From contig NC_012796.1 of the NCBI RefSeq assembly GCF_000010665.1, positions 62,001-126,000 on the forward strand: a stretch of 64,000 nt of DNA, written 5' to 3'. Position numbers and translations under genes: made by a program. The stretch comes from Solidesulfovibrio magneticus RS-1. GTDB taxonomy: Bacteria; Desulfobacterota; Desulfovibrionia; Desulfovibrionales; Desulfovibrionaceae. This document shows positions 8,919 to 18,484 of the stretch, piece after piece. Numbering within the stretch: the stretch's first letter is position 1; every line of letters begins with the position of its first letter. The notes beneath the pieces are model-generated. The model worked only from the letters and a program-made list of their open reading frames with translations. It was not told where the DNA came from and made no database searches.

Positions 8919-9178
8919 CGCTTTGAAAGACCTGCGATGTCCCGAGCGCGGTCATTTCGCACACGCTCAACCAGATCATCCACTTCCCCGAGGGTTTCGC
9001 CGCCAAAAAGCAGCACCCCATCTTCCTCGACAAGCCCATTGTCATGGTCAGCGCTACGAATGACAATGGTGCAGTCCCGTTCCTCGACGATCAGGCGCGC
9101 CCCGGGGGCAAGACCCAAATCATGAAGCACATCCTGGGGAATGACCACGCGCCCTTGTTCGTCTAGCGTCGTTTCCAT
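8915..9178 (-). CDS. AbrB/MazE-fold antitoxin of the PIN toxin pair
   Basis: About 87 aa. The N-terminal half is a swapped-hairpin AbrB DNA-binding domain (TTLDEQGRVVIPQDVLHDLG, PGARLIVEERD). The C-terminal half is acidic and would wrap the toxin (ETLGEVDDLVERVRNDRARD). The ATG at 9178 follows GGGAGG with good spacing; an upstream in-frame ATG at 9193 does not. Family behaviour suggests it represses its own promoter in the 9179-9300 gap. Confidence 0.88.
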   Translation of the reverse strand: METTLDEQGRVVIPQDVLHDLGLAPGARLIVEERDCTIVIRSADHDNGLVEEDGVLLFGGETLGEVDDLVERVRNDRARDIAGLSKR

Positions 9179-9301
9179 AGGGCCTCCCGGCATCCCGCCG
9201 TTCGCATTCTACGCGAAAAAGAGCATTAGCTTACATAAACGTCAACCGGGTGACAAGCGCTCCGTCGCCGGCCGAATTTTATGCGCCGCCTCGCCCCCCT
9301 T

Positions 9302-9352
9302 ACCCCATTTGGGGGGTCCGGGGGCCTCAGGCCCCCGGCCGCCGGAGGCCTC
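9302..9352. repeat. GC-rich palindromic repeat, copy 2
   Basis: Reverse complement of the copy at 4897-4942, keeping the CCCATTTGGGGGGTCCGGGG and CCGGCCGCCGGAGGC parts. It sits between the antitoxin start and the rlmN stop and could form a terminator-like hairpin for rlmN. Confidence 0.85.
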
Positions 9353-9370
9353 TTCTCTTCCCCTCTTACC

Positions 9371-10426
9371 TTATTTTCCCTCGCCCTCACCTTCGCCGTC
9401 GCACTCCGCCCGCAACTGCCCGCAGGCCGCCGCGATGTCCGATCCCTTGCTCTTGCGCAGCGTCGCCGTCAGCCCCTTGCTCTTCAAAATATCCTGAAAC
9501 GCCAACACCCTGGCTTCGTCCGGCGGTGAATACGGCAACCCCGGCGTGGCGTTGAACACGATCAGATTTACCTTGGCCTTCACCCGCGAGAGCAGCCGCA
9601 CCAGCTCCCGGGCGTCGGCGTCGGCGTCATTGACGCCGGCCAGCAACAAATACTCGAACGTCAGCCGCTCCCGGGGCTTCAAGGGATACTGCGCCAGCAA
9701 ATCCATGAGCTTGTCCAGCTCCAGCCTGGCCGCCCCGGGCATGATCCGCTCCCGCTGGGCCTGGGTCGGCGCGTGCAGCGAAATCGCCAGCGAACACAAT
9801 CCCGTGCGCCCCAAATCCAACAAATGCCGGGCCACGCCGGCCGTGGACACCGTGATGCGCCGGCCCGAAAAATCCAACCCCTGAGGATGATGCAACGCCT
9901 CAAGAGTCTTCAGCAGATTCTCATAATTCAAAAGCGGCTCGCCCATGCCCATGAACACCAGATTGCGCAGCCCCAGCTCCACGCCCTTGTCCGTCAAGTA
10001 CTGCCGCCCCACCAACACCTGCCCCAGCATCTCCCCAGGCGTCATGTTGCGCCGAAACCCCAGCATCCCGGTGGCGCAAAAGCCGCACCCCATGGCGCAA
10101 CCCACCTGGGTCGACAAACAGGCCGTGTAATGATCCTTCTCCGGAATCAATACACACTCCACCCGCTCGCCATCATCAAGCGCCAACAAAAATTTCACCG
10201 TGCCGTCACGGCTCTCCCGCACCATTTCCACCACCGGCCACCGAATTTCCGCCACCTCCTCCAGCCGGGCGCGCAACGCCTTGGACACGTCCGTCATCCC
10301 CGCGATCTCGCGACACCGCTTCTGCCACAGCCACTGCCAGACCTGCCTGGCCCGGTACGGCGGCTCGCCCAGGCTGACAATGAGGGACTCCAGTTCGTGA
10401 AACGTCAGGTCGATGAGATTGGTCAT
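9371..10426 (-). CDS. rlmN: 23S rRNA (adenine-2503-C2) methyltransferase RlmN
   Basis: A 351-aa radical-SAM enzyme that methylates C2 of A2503 in 23S rRNA and A37 of some tRNAs. The iron-sulfur motif CAMGCGFC lies in CLSTQVGCAMGCGFCATG. Other family marks are LVFMGMGEPLLNYENLLK, GRRITVSTAGV, SLAISLHAPTQAQRERIMP and FEYLLLAGVNDADADAREL. The catalytic cysteine near the C-terminus falls in AAACGQLRAE. The last residues are a short Glu/Gly tail. Monocistronic, with repeats on both sides. Confidence 0.97.
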   Translation of the reverse strand: MTNLIDLTFHELESLIVSLGEPPYRARQVWQWLWQKRCREIAGMTDVSKALRARLEEVAEIRWPVVEMVRESRDGTVKFLLALDDGERVECVLIPEKDHYTACLSTQVGCAMGCGFCATGMLGFRRNMTPGEMLGQVLVGRQYLTDKGVELGLRNLVFMGMGEPLLNYENLLKTLEALHHPQGLDFSGRRITVSTAGVARHLLDLGRTGLCSLAISLHAPTQAQRERIMPGAARLELDKLMDLLAQYPLKPRERLTFEYLLLAGVNDADADARELVRLLSRVKAKVNLIVFNATPGLPYSPPDEARVLAFQDILKSKGLTATLRKSKGSDIAAACGQLRAECDGEGEGEGK

Positions 10427-10519
10427 GGCGGTTGGTCTGCTGGTTGCGGGGTTGTGGTTGTTGGTTGGTGTGCGGTGTTGGCGATGGAGTCGGGTTCGGG
10501 CGGTGAAGAGGGAAGATCG

Positions 10520-10575
10520 GGGCTCCGCCCCAAGCCCCGCCGGGGGCCTCAGGCCCCCGGACCCCCGTCATGGGT
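10520..10575. repeat. GC-rich palindromic repeat, copy 3
   Basis: Core GCCGGGGGCCTCAGGCCCCC followed by GGACCCCCGTCATGGG, the same family as 4897-4942. It lies in the gene-free stretch 10427-10793 upstream of rlmN. Confidence 0.8.
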
Positions 10576-10639
10576 CGGCGGGCGGGAGCGCGGACGGTCG
10601 GCATCGGTCGAGGACAGTCGGCGGCGGATGCCCGTCGTT

Positions 10640-10712
10640 GGGGCCGGAATCGTCCGGGGCAACGCGTGGCCGCTAACGCGGCCCGCGCCGCCCCGGAGCG
10701 ATTCCGGCCCCA
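10640..10712. repeat. Long inverted repeat
   Basis: GGGGCCGGAATCG plus TCCGGGGC at 10640-10660 is matched by GCCCCGGAGCGATTCCGGCC near 10690-10712, giving a long stem around a ~30-base loop that itself contains GTGGCCGCTAACGCGGCC. No gene overlaps it. Purpose unknown. Confidence 0.7.
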
Positions 10713-10793
10713 AGGTGCGCCAGCGGCGAAGCGCCGCATTGAAAACCAAAAACAGAGCCGGAAATGTATGGAAGCATCCGGGATGCCAGCGGC

Positions 10794-12249
10794 TTAACAG
10801 GCCGTTGCAAAAAGCTGTTTCCGGCTATTCTCCCCCGCAGATGATGGCGATGGGGATGATCCCGCAGCATCGTCCCTTGACCACCATGACGATGGCCAAA
10901 TAGGCCATTGAGGGATGCTGGTCAGGCCAAATGAGCGCAAGCCAGGCACTGGCCCAGCCCCTGGGGGTGCCATGGCCGGTCTTGACCCGCATCAGCAGGC
11001 CGAGATTGAAACCAGCCACATGGACCAGATAGCGTTTCCGGATGTTCTCTCGTCCTCTGAGCCAGACCCGGCGCATGCCGCCGCACCGGTCCAGCGTATG
11101 CTCGAAGCTTCTTTCGACCAGTTCCGTCCGCTGTTTTCCCATGGCCTTCCCGACCATCGAGGATATCCGGATTCGGTTGTTGTACACGGCGCGTCGCGCC
11201 TCTTGGTCGCCACGCCAGGAGTTCAGACCGTTGCGTTTGGGTTCGGCGATTCTCGTCCGCCATGGTCCACCGTCCAGAACCTTGAGGACATCCCGGGAGA
11301 AATAGCCTTTATCCGCGACCAGTTCCGCAGGGTCGTCCGGGCATGGCGGTGTGGAAGTGACCCGCCGCAGACTTTCTTGAGCGGCTTTCAGCGTCGTTTG
11401 CAGAGTCGAGGTGTCCCCTTTGTCCGCTTCATGCACCTCGGCCGCCACCACCGCGCCGGTGTCCAGGTCCACCGCGTGCTCGGGCTTGTACGCCAGATGC
11501 GTTCGGCCATCCTTCATCTTGGCGATCTTCGCCTCGGGATCGACCGGTGACCGCCAGTCCTTGTTCGAAAGCGTCTTGCCGACGCGCTTGCGGTCCATGC
11601 GAGCCAGATCCTCATCTATCGGAGAGTCGATGCCGCTCTCCTTGGCCATGCGCAGGAGCATCTTGCGGTAGCTCTCACTCGTGTCCCGGCGCACGATGGT
11701 TTTGAGCGCCGCGTTGGCCTCCATGGTCGAAGCGTCCACGCCAATGCGGCCTCCAAGGACCAAGCCATCCTTGCTGAGCAGCTTGAGAACCCAGGTGAAA
11801 ACCTCTTGGTGGGTCGCCAGTGGCAGACGGGACCGTGTCCGGCTGAGCGAGGAATGATCCGGCACAGACTCCTTGGGCGAAAGCTGGAGAAAATTCCGGA
11901 GGGAAAGCGAATCAGCGCAGCGCCACTCAATGCCGCGCTCGCTGTCGATGCCCTCGAAATACCCCACGAGGTGCATCCGAAAATACCGGCCAGGCGGAAT
12001 GGAGGGACGCCCCTTGTCGGAATAGAAGGGCTTGCACAGCTTCTCGGCGAAACCATCGAAGCCGGCTTTCCGGAGAATCTGCTGGAGACGATCGTAAAAA
12101 ACGTGCCCACGAGACCGAGGGATCTCATCCCAGGCCAGATACATCGTCCCCTGCTGATCACCCTGACGGCCAAGCCCCATCAGATCACCTCCGGAACCCC
12201 GATGGCTGGATTCTCGGTCACTTGGCGGAGTTTTTCAACACGCTGTTAA
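10794..12249. mobile_element. Insertion sequence with one DDE transposase
   Basis: Imperfect terminal inverted repeats bracket the transposase gene: TTAACAG then GTTGCAAAAA on the left (10794 onward), TTAACAG then GTTGAAAAA read inward from 12249. I see no clear target duplication beyond the shared TTAA. It lies between rlmN and the HD-domain gene and appears intact. Confidence 0.75.
10825..12180 (-). CDS. IS5/IS1182-like DDE transposase
   Basis: A 451-aa transposase that cuts and pastes the surrounding IS. The N-terminal region has the DUF772-type YFRMHLVGYFEGIDSERGIE and ESVPDHSSLSRTRSRL stretches. The catalytic domain has an aspartate in GGRIGVDASTMEANAA, a second in AEVHEADKGDTSTL or ELVADKGYFSRDVL, and a late conserved block RTELVERSFEHTLDRCGGM supplying the glutamate. 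GGAGGTGAT sits directly upstream of the ATG at 12180, a strong start. The frame is uninterrupted, so the IS may still be active. Family assignment between IS5 subgroups and IS1182 is from memory of motifs only. Confidence 0.88.
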   Translation of the reverse strand: MGLGRQGDQQGTMYLAWDEIPRSRGHVFYDRLQQILRKAGFDGFAEKLCKPFYSDKGRPSIPPGRYFRMHLVGYFEGIDSERGIEWRCADSLSLRNFLQLSPKESVPDHSSLSRTRSRLPLATHQEVFTWVLKLLSKDGLVLGGRIGVDASTMEANAALKTIVRRDTSESYRKMLLRMAKESGIDSPIDEDLARMDRKRVGKTLSNKDWRSPVDPEAKIAKMKDGRTHLAYKPEHAVDLDTGAVVAAEVHEADKGDTSTLQTTLKAAQESLRRVTSTPPCPDDPAELVADKGYFSRDVLKVLDGGPWRTRIAEPKRNGLNSWRGDQEARRAVYNNRIRISSMVGKAMGKQRTELVERSFEHTLDRCGGMRRVWLRGRENIRKRYLVHVAGFNLGLLMRVKTGHGTPRGWASAWLALIWPDQHPSMAYLAIVMVVKGRCCGIIPIAIICGGE

Positions 12250-12302
12250 AGGCAAAAAGGCAATCCCGGAAGAGTCATGCCGGGCTTCTGGAACCATTTA
12301 TT

Positions 12303-12349
12303 GGGGGGCGTTTTTCCCGGCGGGCTTCCCGCCGGGAAAAACGCCCCCC
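12303..12349. repeat. 22-bp perfect inverted repeat
   Basis: GGGGGGCGTTTTTCCCGGCG continues to GGG, then a CTT loop, then its exact complement. It sits between the IS right end and the HD-domain gene stop and could terminate that gene or act as a structural repeat. Confidence 0.85.
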
Positions 12350-12355
12350 AGAAAA

Positions 12356-12404
12356 GGGGTCCGGGGGGCTTAGCCCCCCGGCGGGGCTCGGGGCAGCGCC
12401 CCGA
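12356..12404. repeat. GC-rich palindromic repeat, copy 4
   Basis: GGGGTCCGGGGGGCTTAGCC followed by CCCCGGCGGGGCTCGGGGC, related to the 4897-4942 family but with a different loop. Adjacent to the 22-bp inverted repeat. Confidence 0.75.
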
Positions 12405-12420
12405 TTCTCTTCGCTCTCTG

Positions 12421-13743
12421 CTAATGCAGTCCTTGCTTGTCCCAGTAGGCGCGCACGAAGCGTTCGGCGTCTTCGCGGCTGGCGACGTCGCCGCTGATCT
12501 GGGCCTTGAGCAGCGCGTCGCGGATGAGGCCAACGGCCGGTCCCGGCTTGAGGGAGAGCAGCTGCATGATCTGCGCGCCGTTGAGCAGCGGTTCGAGCAT
12601 TTCCTCGGGCGTTTCGGTACGCTCGAGCATTTTCATGTTGTGGTTGAATTCCTTGTAGGTGCCGCCCACGGACTTGATGTCGGCCCGGGCCATTTCGATC
12701 AGGCGCGGGTACTGGTCCAGGGCGCGGAAGCGGCGGATGCCCCGGTCGGTGAGCATGAAGTGGAAGTGCATGTGGCCGCGCACGAGGTTGCACACGAGGT
12801 CGGTCTCGTCCGGCGGGAAGCCCAGCCGCGAGAGGATTTTGCGGGTGACCTTGGCCCCGACCTGATGGTGCTGGTAGAAGTGGAGGTCGCCGCCGGCGTA
12901 CTGGGCGGTGTGGAGCTTGCCCACATCGTGGAACAGGCAGGCCAGGGTGCCGTACCAGTCGTAGGGCAGTTCCTCGGGGTAGTGGCGCATGACGGCCAGG
13001 GTTTGTTCGAAGAGCGTATATTCGACGCCGTCGTCGGAGGTGATCTTGATGCGGGCAAGCGTCGCCACTTCGGGCAAAAACCAGTGGAGGATCATGGTGT
13101 CGTAGAGGCGCTCCACGAAGTCGGCCATGTTTTCGGCCTCAACCTTGCGCCATTCGTCCATGATGTCTTTGACCGACACGTAGTCCATGATGCGGCGCGA
13201 GGCCCGCAGGATGGCCATGAAGGTGTTGGGTTCCACCGGGATGTTGTAGTTGGCGGAAAACCGCAGCGCCCGCACGGCCCGCAGGTAGTTCTGGCGGATG
13301 GCTTCGTCGGGAATGCCGTTTAGGCGCACTTCGCCGCTGGAGAGGTCGGCGAAGCCGTCGTGGTCTTCGACCTGATGCGGCATGTAGGGGCAGGCCTGGT
13401 GGGGCGGCAGCAGCCCTTTGGCGGTCAGCCGGGCGATGAGCCGGCTGGTGAGCCGGGCCACGGACTCCTCGGGGTGGGAGGCGTCGGCGGTGTCGGCCGG
13501 GTAAAGATAGAGGATAGTGTCGCCGCTTTGGAGGCGGGCGAAGGCTCCGTCCTCGGCGTAGGCCTCGGACTGGGGGAAGAGCTTCTGGATTTCGGCCAGG
13601 GGGGCGTCGGTGGCCACGTCGAGTTCCGGCGCGGCTTTATCCAGGGCTTTTTCCTGCAAAACGGCGTTGATGACATAGGCGTCGTAGCCGTTTCGCATGA
13701 TGGTTTTGCAGATGGCGGTGGCGTCCTTGAAGGGTTGCGCCAT
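12421..13743 (-). CDS. HD-domain protein with tRNA nucleotidyltransferase/poly(A) polymerase-like layout
   Basis: About 440 aa. The ATG at 13743 (MAQPFKDATAICKTIMRNG) has GGAGGT upstream; the longer open frame beyond it is a shadow of pyrC. Residues ~1-230 resemble the head and neck of the class II CCA-adding/poly(A) polymerase family (RLNGIPDEAIRQNYLRAVRA, LRFSANYNIPVEPNTF). The head GS...DxD motif is not clear, so nucleotidyl transfer is doubtful. Residues ~250-380 are an HD phosphohydrolase domain with LACLFHDVGKL and RGHMHFHFM. It may be a hydrolase of 2',3'-cyclic or nucleotide phosphates. It ends near pyrC but overlaps no gene. Confidence 0.8.
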   Translation of the reverse strand: MAQPFKDATAICKTIMRNGYDAYVINAVLQEKALDKAAPELDVATDAPLAEIQKLFPQSEAYAEDGAFARLQSGDTILYLYPADTADASHPEESVARLTSRLIARLTAKGLLPPHQACPYMPHQVEDHDGFADLSSGEVRLNGIPDEAIRQNYLRAVRALRFSANYNIPVEPNTFMAILRASRRIMDYVSVKDIMDEWRKVEAENMADFVERLYDTMILHWFLPEVATLARIKITSDDGVEYTLFEQTLAVMRHYPEELPYDWYGTLACLFHDVGKLHTAQYAGGDLHFYQHHQVGAKVTRKILSRLGFPPDETDLVCNLVRGHMHFHFMLTDRGIRRFRALDQYPRLIEMARADIKSVGGTYKEFNHNMKMLERTETPEEMLEPLLNGAQIMQLLSLKPGPAVGLIRDALLKAQISGDVASREDAERFVRAYWDKQGLH

Positions 13744-13778
13744 GGGAAGACCTCCGGGTGCGGCGATTGATGCGTGTC

Positions 13779-15074
13779 TCAGGCTCCGGCGCGGGCGAGT
13801 TCGTAGACCACGTGGCCGTTCACGGCGGTCAGGGTCACGCGGCCGGTGAGGGACTGGCCCAGAAGCGGCGTGTTCTTGCCCTTGGAGCGCAGGGTTTCGG
13901 GGGTGACGACCCAGGACTGTTCCGGGTCGAAGAGGCAGAAATCGGCCGGATCGCCCGGGGCGAAGCGGCAGTGGGGGAGCCTGAAGATCTCGGCCGGCCG
14001 CCAGGCGAAGCGCTGGGCGATGTCTTCGGCGGACAGCTGCCCCAGGCGCACCAGTTCCCACAGGCTGCCCAGGGCCGTATCCAGGCCGGTGATGCCGTTT
14101 TTGGCGTCCTCGAAGGGGGTTTCCTTCTCATGGGCGGCGTGGGGGGCGTGGTCGGTGGCCAGGATGTCGATGACGCCTTCGCGCAGGGCCTGGATGAGCG
14201 CCAGACGGTCGTCGTCGGTGCGAAGCGGCGGATTGACCTTGGCCATGGTGTCGTAGCCGAAAAGCGCCGCGTCGGTCATGGTCAGGTAGTGCGGGCAGGT
14301 TTCGGCCGTGACCGGCGCGCCCCGGCGCTTGGCGTCGGCGATGAGTTCCACGGCCCGGCGGCAGCTGACGTGGGCCAGATGCACCGGGGCGTTCAAGTAT
14401 TCGGCCAAAAGAATGTCCCGGGCGACCTGCAGGGCCTCGGCCACGTCGGGCTGGCCGCGAAGGCCCAGGCGGGCGCTCATGACGCCTTCGTTGGCCCCGG
14501 CCCCCTTGGCCATGTACGGGTCCTCGCAGTGGTCGATGACCGGGGCGAGGTCGGCGGCGTATTCCAGGGCGTGGCGGAAAAGTTCGGTGTCGGCCACGGG
14601 TTCGCCGTCATTGGAAAAGGCCACGCAGCCGGCGGCCAGCAACTCTTCCATGGGTGCGAGCTGTTTGCCGGCAAGGCCCATGGTGAGCGCGCCGACCGGG
14701 AACAGGCGCGGGCCATGGGGCCAGGCCTCGCTGGCCCGGCGCAGCATGAGCCGGGTCACCGATTCGTTGTCGTTGACCGGATCGGTGTTGGCCATGCACA
14801 GGATGTTGGAAAATCCGCCTCCGGCGGCGGCGGCCAGGCCCGAGGCGATGTCTTCCTTCCATTCCTGGCCGGGTTCGCGCAGATGGGTGTGGGCGTCGGT
14901 CATGGCCGGCAGGAGCAGTTGCCCCTTGGCCTCGATGACCCGGGCTTCGGGGAAGCGGGCGGCCGGGTCGTGGGGCGAAAGTTCCAGCACCTGCCCGGCG
15001 GCGCAGACCAGGGTCCAGCGGCCGTCGCGGCCGGGGACGGCGGCGTCGGCGACGACGAGATCCGGCGGCGTCAT
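13779..15074 (-). CDS. pyrC: Dihydroorotase
   Basis: A 431-aa zinc amidohydrolase that cyclises carbamoyl-aspartate in pyrimidine synthesis. It is the multidomain-associated (PyrC type I) class: [20 protein letters not shown] carries the first metal histidines, [10 protein letters not shown] and VHLAHVSC the later ones, and [17 protein letters not shown] the catalytic aspartate. The ATG at 15074 overlaps the pyrB stop as ATGA, so the two are translationally coupled. Upstream in-frame codons belong to the shadow of pyrB. Confidence 0.97.
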   Translation of the reverse strand: MTPPDLVVADAAVPGRDGRWTLVCAAGQVLELSPHDPAARFPEARVIEAKGQLLLPAMTDAHTHLREPGQEWKEDIASGLAAAAGGGFSNILCMANTDPVNDNESVTRLMLRRASEAWPHGPRLFPVGALTMGLAGKQLAPMEELLAAGCVAFSNDGEPVADTELFRHALEYAADLAPVIDHCEDPYMAKGAGANEGVMSARLGLRGQPDVAEALQVARDILLAEYLNAPVHLAHVSCRRAVELIADAKRRGAPVTAETCPHYLTMTDAALFGYDTMAKVNPPLRTDDDRLALIQALREGVIDILATDHAPHAAHEKETPFEDAKNGITGLDTALGSLWELVRLGQLSAEDIAQRFAWRPAEIFRLPHCRFAPGDPADFCLFDPEQSWVVTPETLRSKGKNTPLLGQSLTGRVTLTAVNGHVVYELARAGA

Positions 15075-16012
15075 GCGGTTTCCCCTTTTTCCTTGCGGGT
15101 GATGTGGAGATACAGGATCGCCATGCGCACGGCCACGCCCGAGGCCACTTGGTCCAGGATAAGCGAATTGCCGGCGTCGGCCAGGTCCGAGGCGATTTCC
15201 ACGCCCCGGTTGATGGGGCCGGGGTGCAGCACCTTGACGTCCGGGGCGGCGTTTTTCAGGCGCGCCTTGGTCAGGCAAAAGCGGCGGGCGTATTCACGCA
15301 GATCGGGCAACAGCCCGGCTTCCTGGCGTTCGAGCTGCAGGCGCAGGCACATGACGGCGTCGGCGCTGTCCAGGGCCGGTTCCAGCTCGTGAAAGACCTT
15401 GGCGCCCAGGGCCCGGGCGTCCTTGGGGAGCAAGGTGCGCGGGGCGCATAGGCGCACGGTGACGCCGAGCATGGTGAGCAGGCGAATATTGGACCGGGCG
15501 ACCCGGGAATGGGCTACGTCGCCAAGGATGGTCACGGTCTTGCCGACGAGGTCGTCGCCCCAGACTTCGCGCAGGGTGAAAAGATCAAGCAAGGCCTGGG
15601 TGGGGTGGGCGTGCCAGCCGTCGCCGGCGTTAATCACGGCGCAGGACACCCGCCTGGCCACGAAATCGGCCGCGCCGGAACTCGAATGGCGCATGACGAT
15701 GGCGTCGGGGTTCATGGCCTGGAGCGTGAGCACGGTGTCCTTGAGGGTTTCGCCCTTTTGCAAGGAACTGCCGGACTTGGCCAGGCCGAAGGTGTCGGCC
15801 GAGAGGCGTTTGCCGGCGATGTCGAAAGAGGTCTTGGTGCGGGTGCTCGGCTCGGCGAAAAACAGCACGACGCTTTTGCCTTTGAGGGTGGGCACTTTCT
15901 TGACGGGTCGGGCGTTTATTTCCCGGAAGGAGGCGGCGGTGCGCATGACCACGTCCACGTCTTCCCGGGAGAGTTGCGAGACGTCGAGAAGATCCTTGTG
16001 GGGCCAGTTCAT
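15071..16012 (-). CDS. pyrB: Aspartate carbamoyltransferase catalytic chain
   Basis: About 313 aa; joins carbamoyl phosphate and aspartate, the committed step of pyrimidine synthesis. The carbamoyl phosphate loop is [20 protein letters not shown]; other marks are [29 protein letters not shown] and [14 protein letters not shown] chose the ATG at 16012 ([20 protein letters not shown]); a GAGG lies upstream, and the 21 extra residues from 16075 do not look conserved. No pyrI regulatory chain is beside it. The pyrB-pyrC pair with a dihydroorotase is the common compact arrangement. Confidence 0.97.
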   Translation of the reverse strand: MNWPHKDLLDVSQLSREDVDVVMRTAASFREINARPVKKVPTLKGKSVVLFFAEPSTRTKTSFDIAGKRLSADTFGLAKSGSSLQKGETLKDTVLTLQAMNPDAIVMRHSSSGAADFVARRVSCAVINAGDGWHAHPTQALLDLFTLREVWGDDLVGKTVTILGDVAHSRVARSNIRLLTMLGVTVRLCAPRTLLPKDARALGAKVFHELEPALDSADAVMCLRLQLERQEAGLLPDLREYARRFCLTKARLKNAAPDVKVLHPGPINRGVEIASDLADAGNSLILDQVASGVAVRMAILYLHITRKEKGETA

Positions 16013-16116
16013 GGGGCATCCTCGGGGCGAATTTTGGCCGCGCGCCCAGGCGCGTAAGCCGAACGATATTTTCACAAGCCCCGGGCGGCGTCAATGCGGG
16101 GCTTTCACGCGCGCGA

Positions 16117-16923
16117 TCAGGACAAACGGGCCATGGCCCGGGCCAGATGCTCGCGCCAGATGGCGGCGAAGGCCTCGATCTGGAGCAGCCCGGCCAGCCG
16201 CGCCCGGCAGGTGATGCCGGCCGCTTCCAGCCGGCCGCGCCAGGAGTCGGGCTGCTCTCCGGCCAGATCGGAACAGGCGTGGGCCCCGGCCACGGTGAAA
16301 AAGGGCAGCAGCAGCGCCTTGGTCACGCCTTTGGCGGCCAGGGCGGCGACGATGGTGTCCAGCTCCAGGCTGGCCGCGCCTTTCTCCCGGGGCATGGCCC
16401 CGAAGAAGAGCAGCGGATCGCGCTGGGTCAGGCGCTCGCGCAGGGCTTCGTAAAATCCGGCTCCGGGCGGCGGCGCGCCGTGGCCCATGAGCACGGCCGC
16501 CTCGCCGGGCTGCCGTCCGGCGGCCAGCCCTTCGTCTATGGCGGCGGCCGCCCGGTCCACATCGGCCAGATCGGCCAGTAGCGGCGCGCCCACCGACACC
16601 GCCGTGCGGCCGGCGTCGTCGGCGAGCCACCGGCCCAGGCCGGCCAACAGTTCGTGGTATTCCCCGCCCGGCACCACATGCAGGGACTGCACCGCCACCC
16701 GGGCGCAGCCGGCGGCGGTCAGCTCGCCAAGCACGTCAAGGACCTGCCTCGCTCCGCCGAACGCGGCGGCGTTGCCGTGCTTGCGCCCCACGGTGCGGGC
16801 CACGGCCACCACGGCCCCGGGATGGGCGGCGGCCACGGACTGTCGGAACGCGTCCAAGGCGGCCATGGCCCCGGGATGCCGGGAGCCGTGGGCGGCCAGG
16901 ATGATGCCACACGGTTCGGTCAC
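16117..16923 (-). CDS. cbiK: Sirohydrochlorin cobaltochelatase, CbiK-like
   Basis: A 268-aa chelatase that inserts cobalt (or iron, for siroheme/heme d1-type paths) into sirohydrochlorin. The N-terminal half opens IILAAHGSRHPGAMAALDAF with an active-site-like histidine, and the second half has AVLMGHGAPPPGAGFYEALR and LLLPFFTVAGAHACSDLAG, giving the second histidine. Two-domain length matches CbiK. The start is GTG at 16923, which overlaps the ftsX stop as GTGA. No cobalamin genes adjoin it; it is the last gene of the recN-ftsE-ftsX run. Confidence 0.9.
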   Translation of the reverse strand: MTEPCGIILAAHGSRHPGAMAALDAFRQSVAAAHPGAVVAVARTVGRKHGNAAAFGGARQVLDVLGELTAAGCARVAVQSLHVVPGGEYHELLAGLGRWLADDAGRTAVSVGAPLLADLADVDRAAAAIDEGLAAGRQPGEAAVLMGHGAPPPGAGFYEALRERLTQRDPLLFFGAMPREKGAASLELDTIVAALAAKGVTKALLLPFFTVAGAHACSDLAGEQPDSWRGRLEAAGITCRARLAGLLQIEAFAAIWREHLARAMARLS

Positions 16924-17788
16924 GGGCGCGACTCCATGGCGGCGGCCAGGCCGGCCAGGGCGGAGACGGCCGTAGGCGCGGCAATGAGCGAAACCCACAG
17001 CCAGCCCGGCGGCGCGGCCAAGGACAGCCACAAGGGCGCGGCAGCGAGCTGGCCGGCCACGGCCGACCAGAGAAAGGCCAGGGCCGTGGCGGCCAGCCCC
17101 GCGCCCACAAAGCCCATGGCCGCCGCGCCGGCCACCAGGGGCAGGGCGATGACCGACTCGGCCGCGCCGACCAGACGCATGATCTCGAATTCCTCGCGCC
17201 GGCGCAGCAAGGTCAGGCGCACGGTGTTGCCGACCACAAGGCCGACCAGCAGCGCCAGGATGGCCCCCAGCGGCAACACGGCCTGGGCGCCGAGCAGGCC
17301 CAGGGAGCGGGCGGCGTCGATGGCGGCCGGGTTGTAGCGCACCTCGGCCACGCCATCCACGGCCGTCAGGCGTTCCAGGGTCTGCTTGGCGAACCCGTCG
17401 TCGTGCTCGGGCGGGGCAAAGCCCAGCAGCAAGGTGTAGGGCAGGGGATTGGCCGCCCCGGGCAGGAGGGGTTCGGCCGCGCCGCCCAGGCTGCCGCGCA
17501 TGACGGCCATGGCCGCCTCGGGCGTGAACGCCTTGGCTTCGATGACCCCGGGCAGGGCGCGCATCCAGTCCATCTGCCGGGCGGTGAGCGCCGCGTCGGC
17601 CCCGGGTTTCCAGTAGACCTGAAAGCGCAGCACGCCTTGGCCCTTGGCCAAGGCGCCGTCCAGGCCGACCTGGGCCAGGGCGAGCAGGCCGCACAAAAAC
17701 ACCGTGGCGAACACGCCCAGGATGACGCTTAATGACGTGGAGGGCCGGCGAAACAGATCGGCCAGGCCGGAGAAAATGAGGCGCGCCG

Positions 17789-17792
<4 letters not shown>
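16920..17792 (-). CDS. ftsX: FtsX-like cell division permease
   Basis: A 290-aa membrane protein, partner of FtsE, that relays ATP hydrolysis to periplasmic peptidoglycan hydrolases at the septum. One helix ([20 protein letters not shown]) precedes a periplasmic domain of about 110 residues. Three more helices follow near residues 170-285 ([20 protein letters not shown] and others). The cytoplasmic [15 protein letters not shown] loop is the FtsX hallmark. Start and stop both overlap neighbours, so it is tightly coupled to ftsE and cbiK. Confidence 0.92.

Positions 17793-18480
<688 letters not shown>

Positions 18481-18484
<4 letters not shown>

Noticed and set aside
12277-13323. 348-codon plus-strand frame opposite the HD-domain gene
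   Set aside because: Composition typical of antisense GC-rich frames; includes repeat sequence at its start.
12421-14061. Longer start for the HD-domain gene
   Set aside because: Codons upstream of 13743 are the opposite-frame shadow of pyrC, and the ribosome site GGAGGT is at 13743.
13758-15392. 544-codon plus-strand frame
   Set aside because: Opposite pyrC and part of pyrB, which have clear catalytic motifs.
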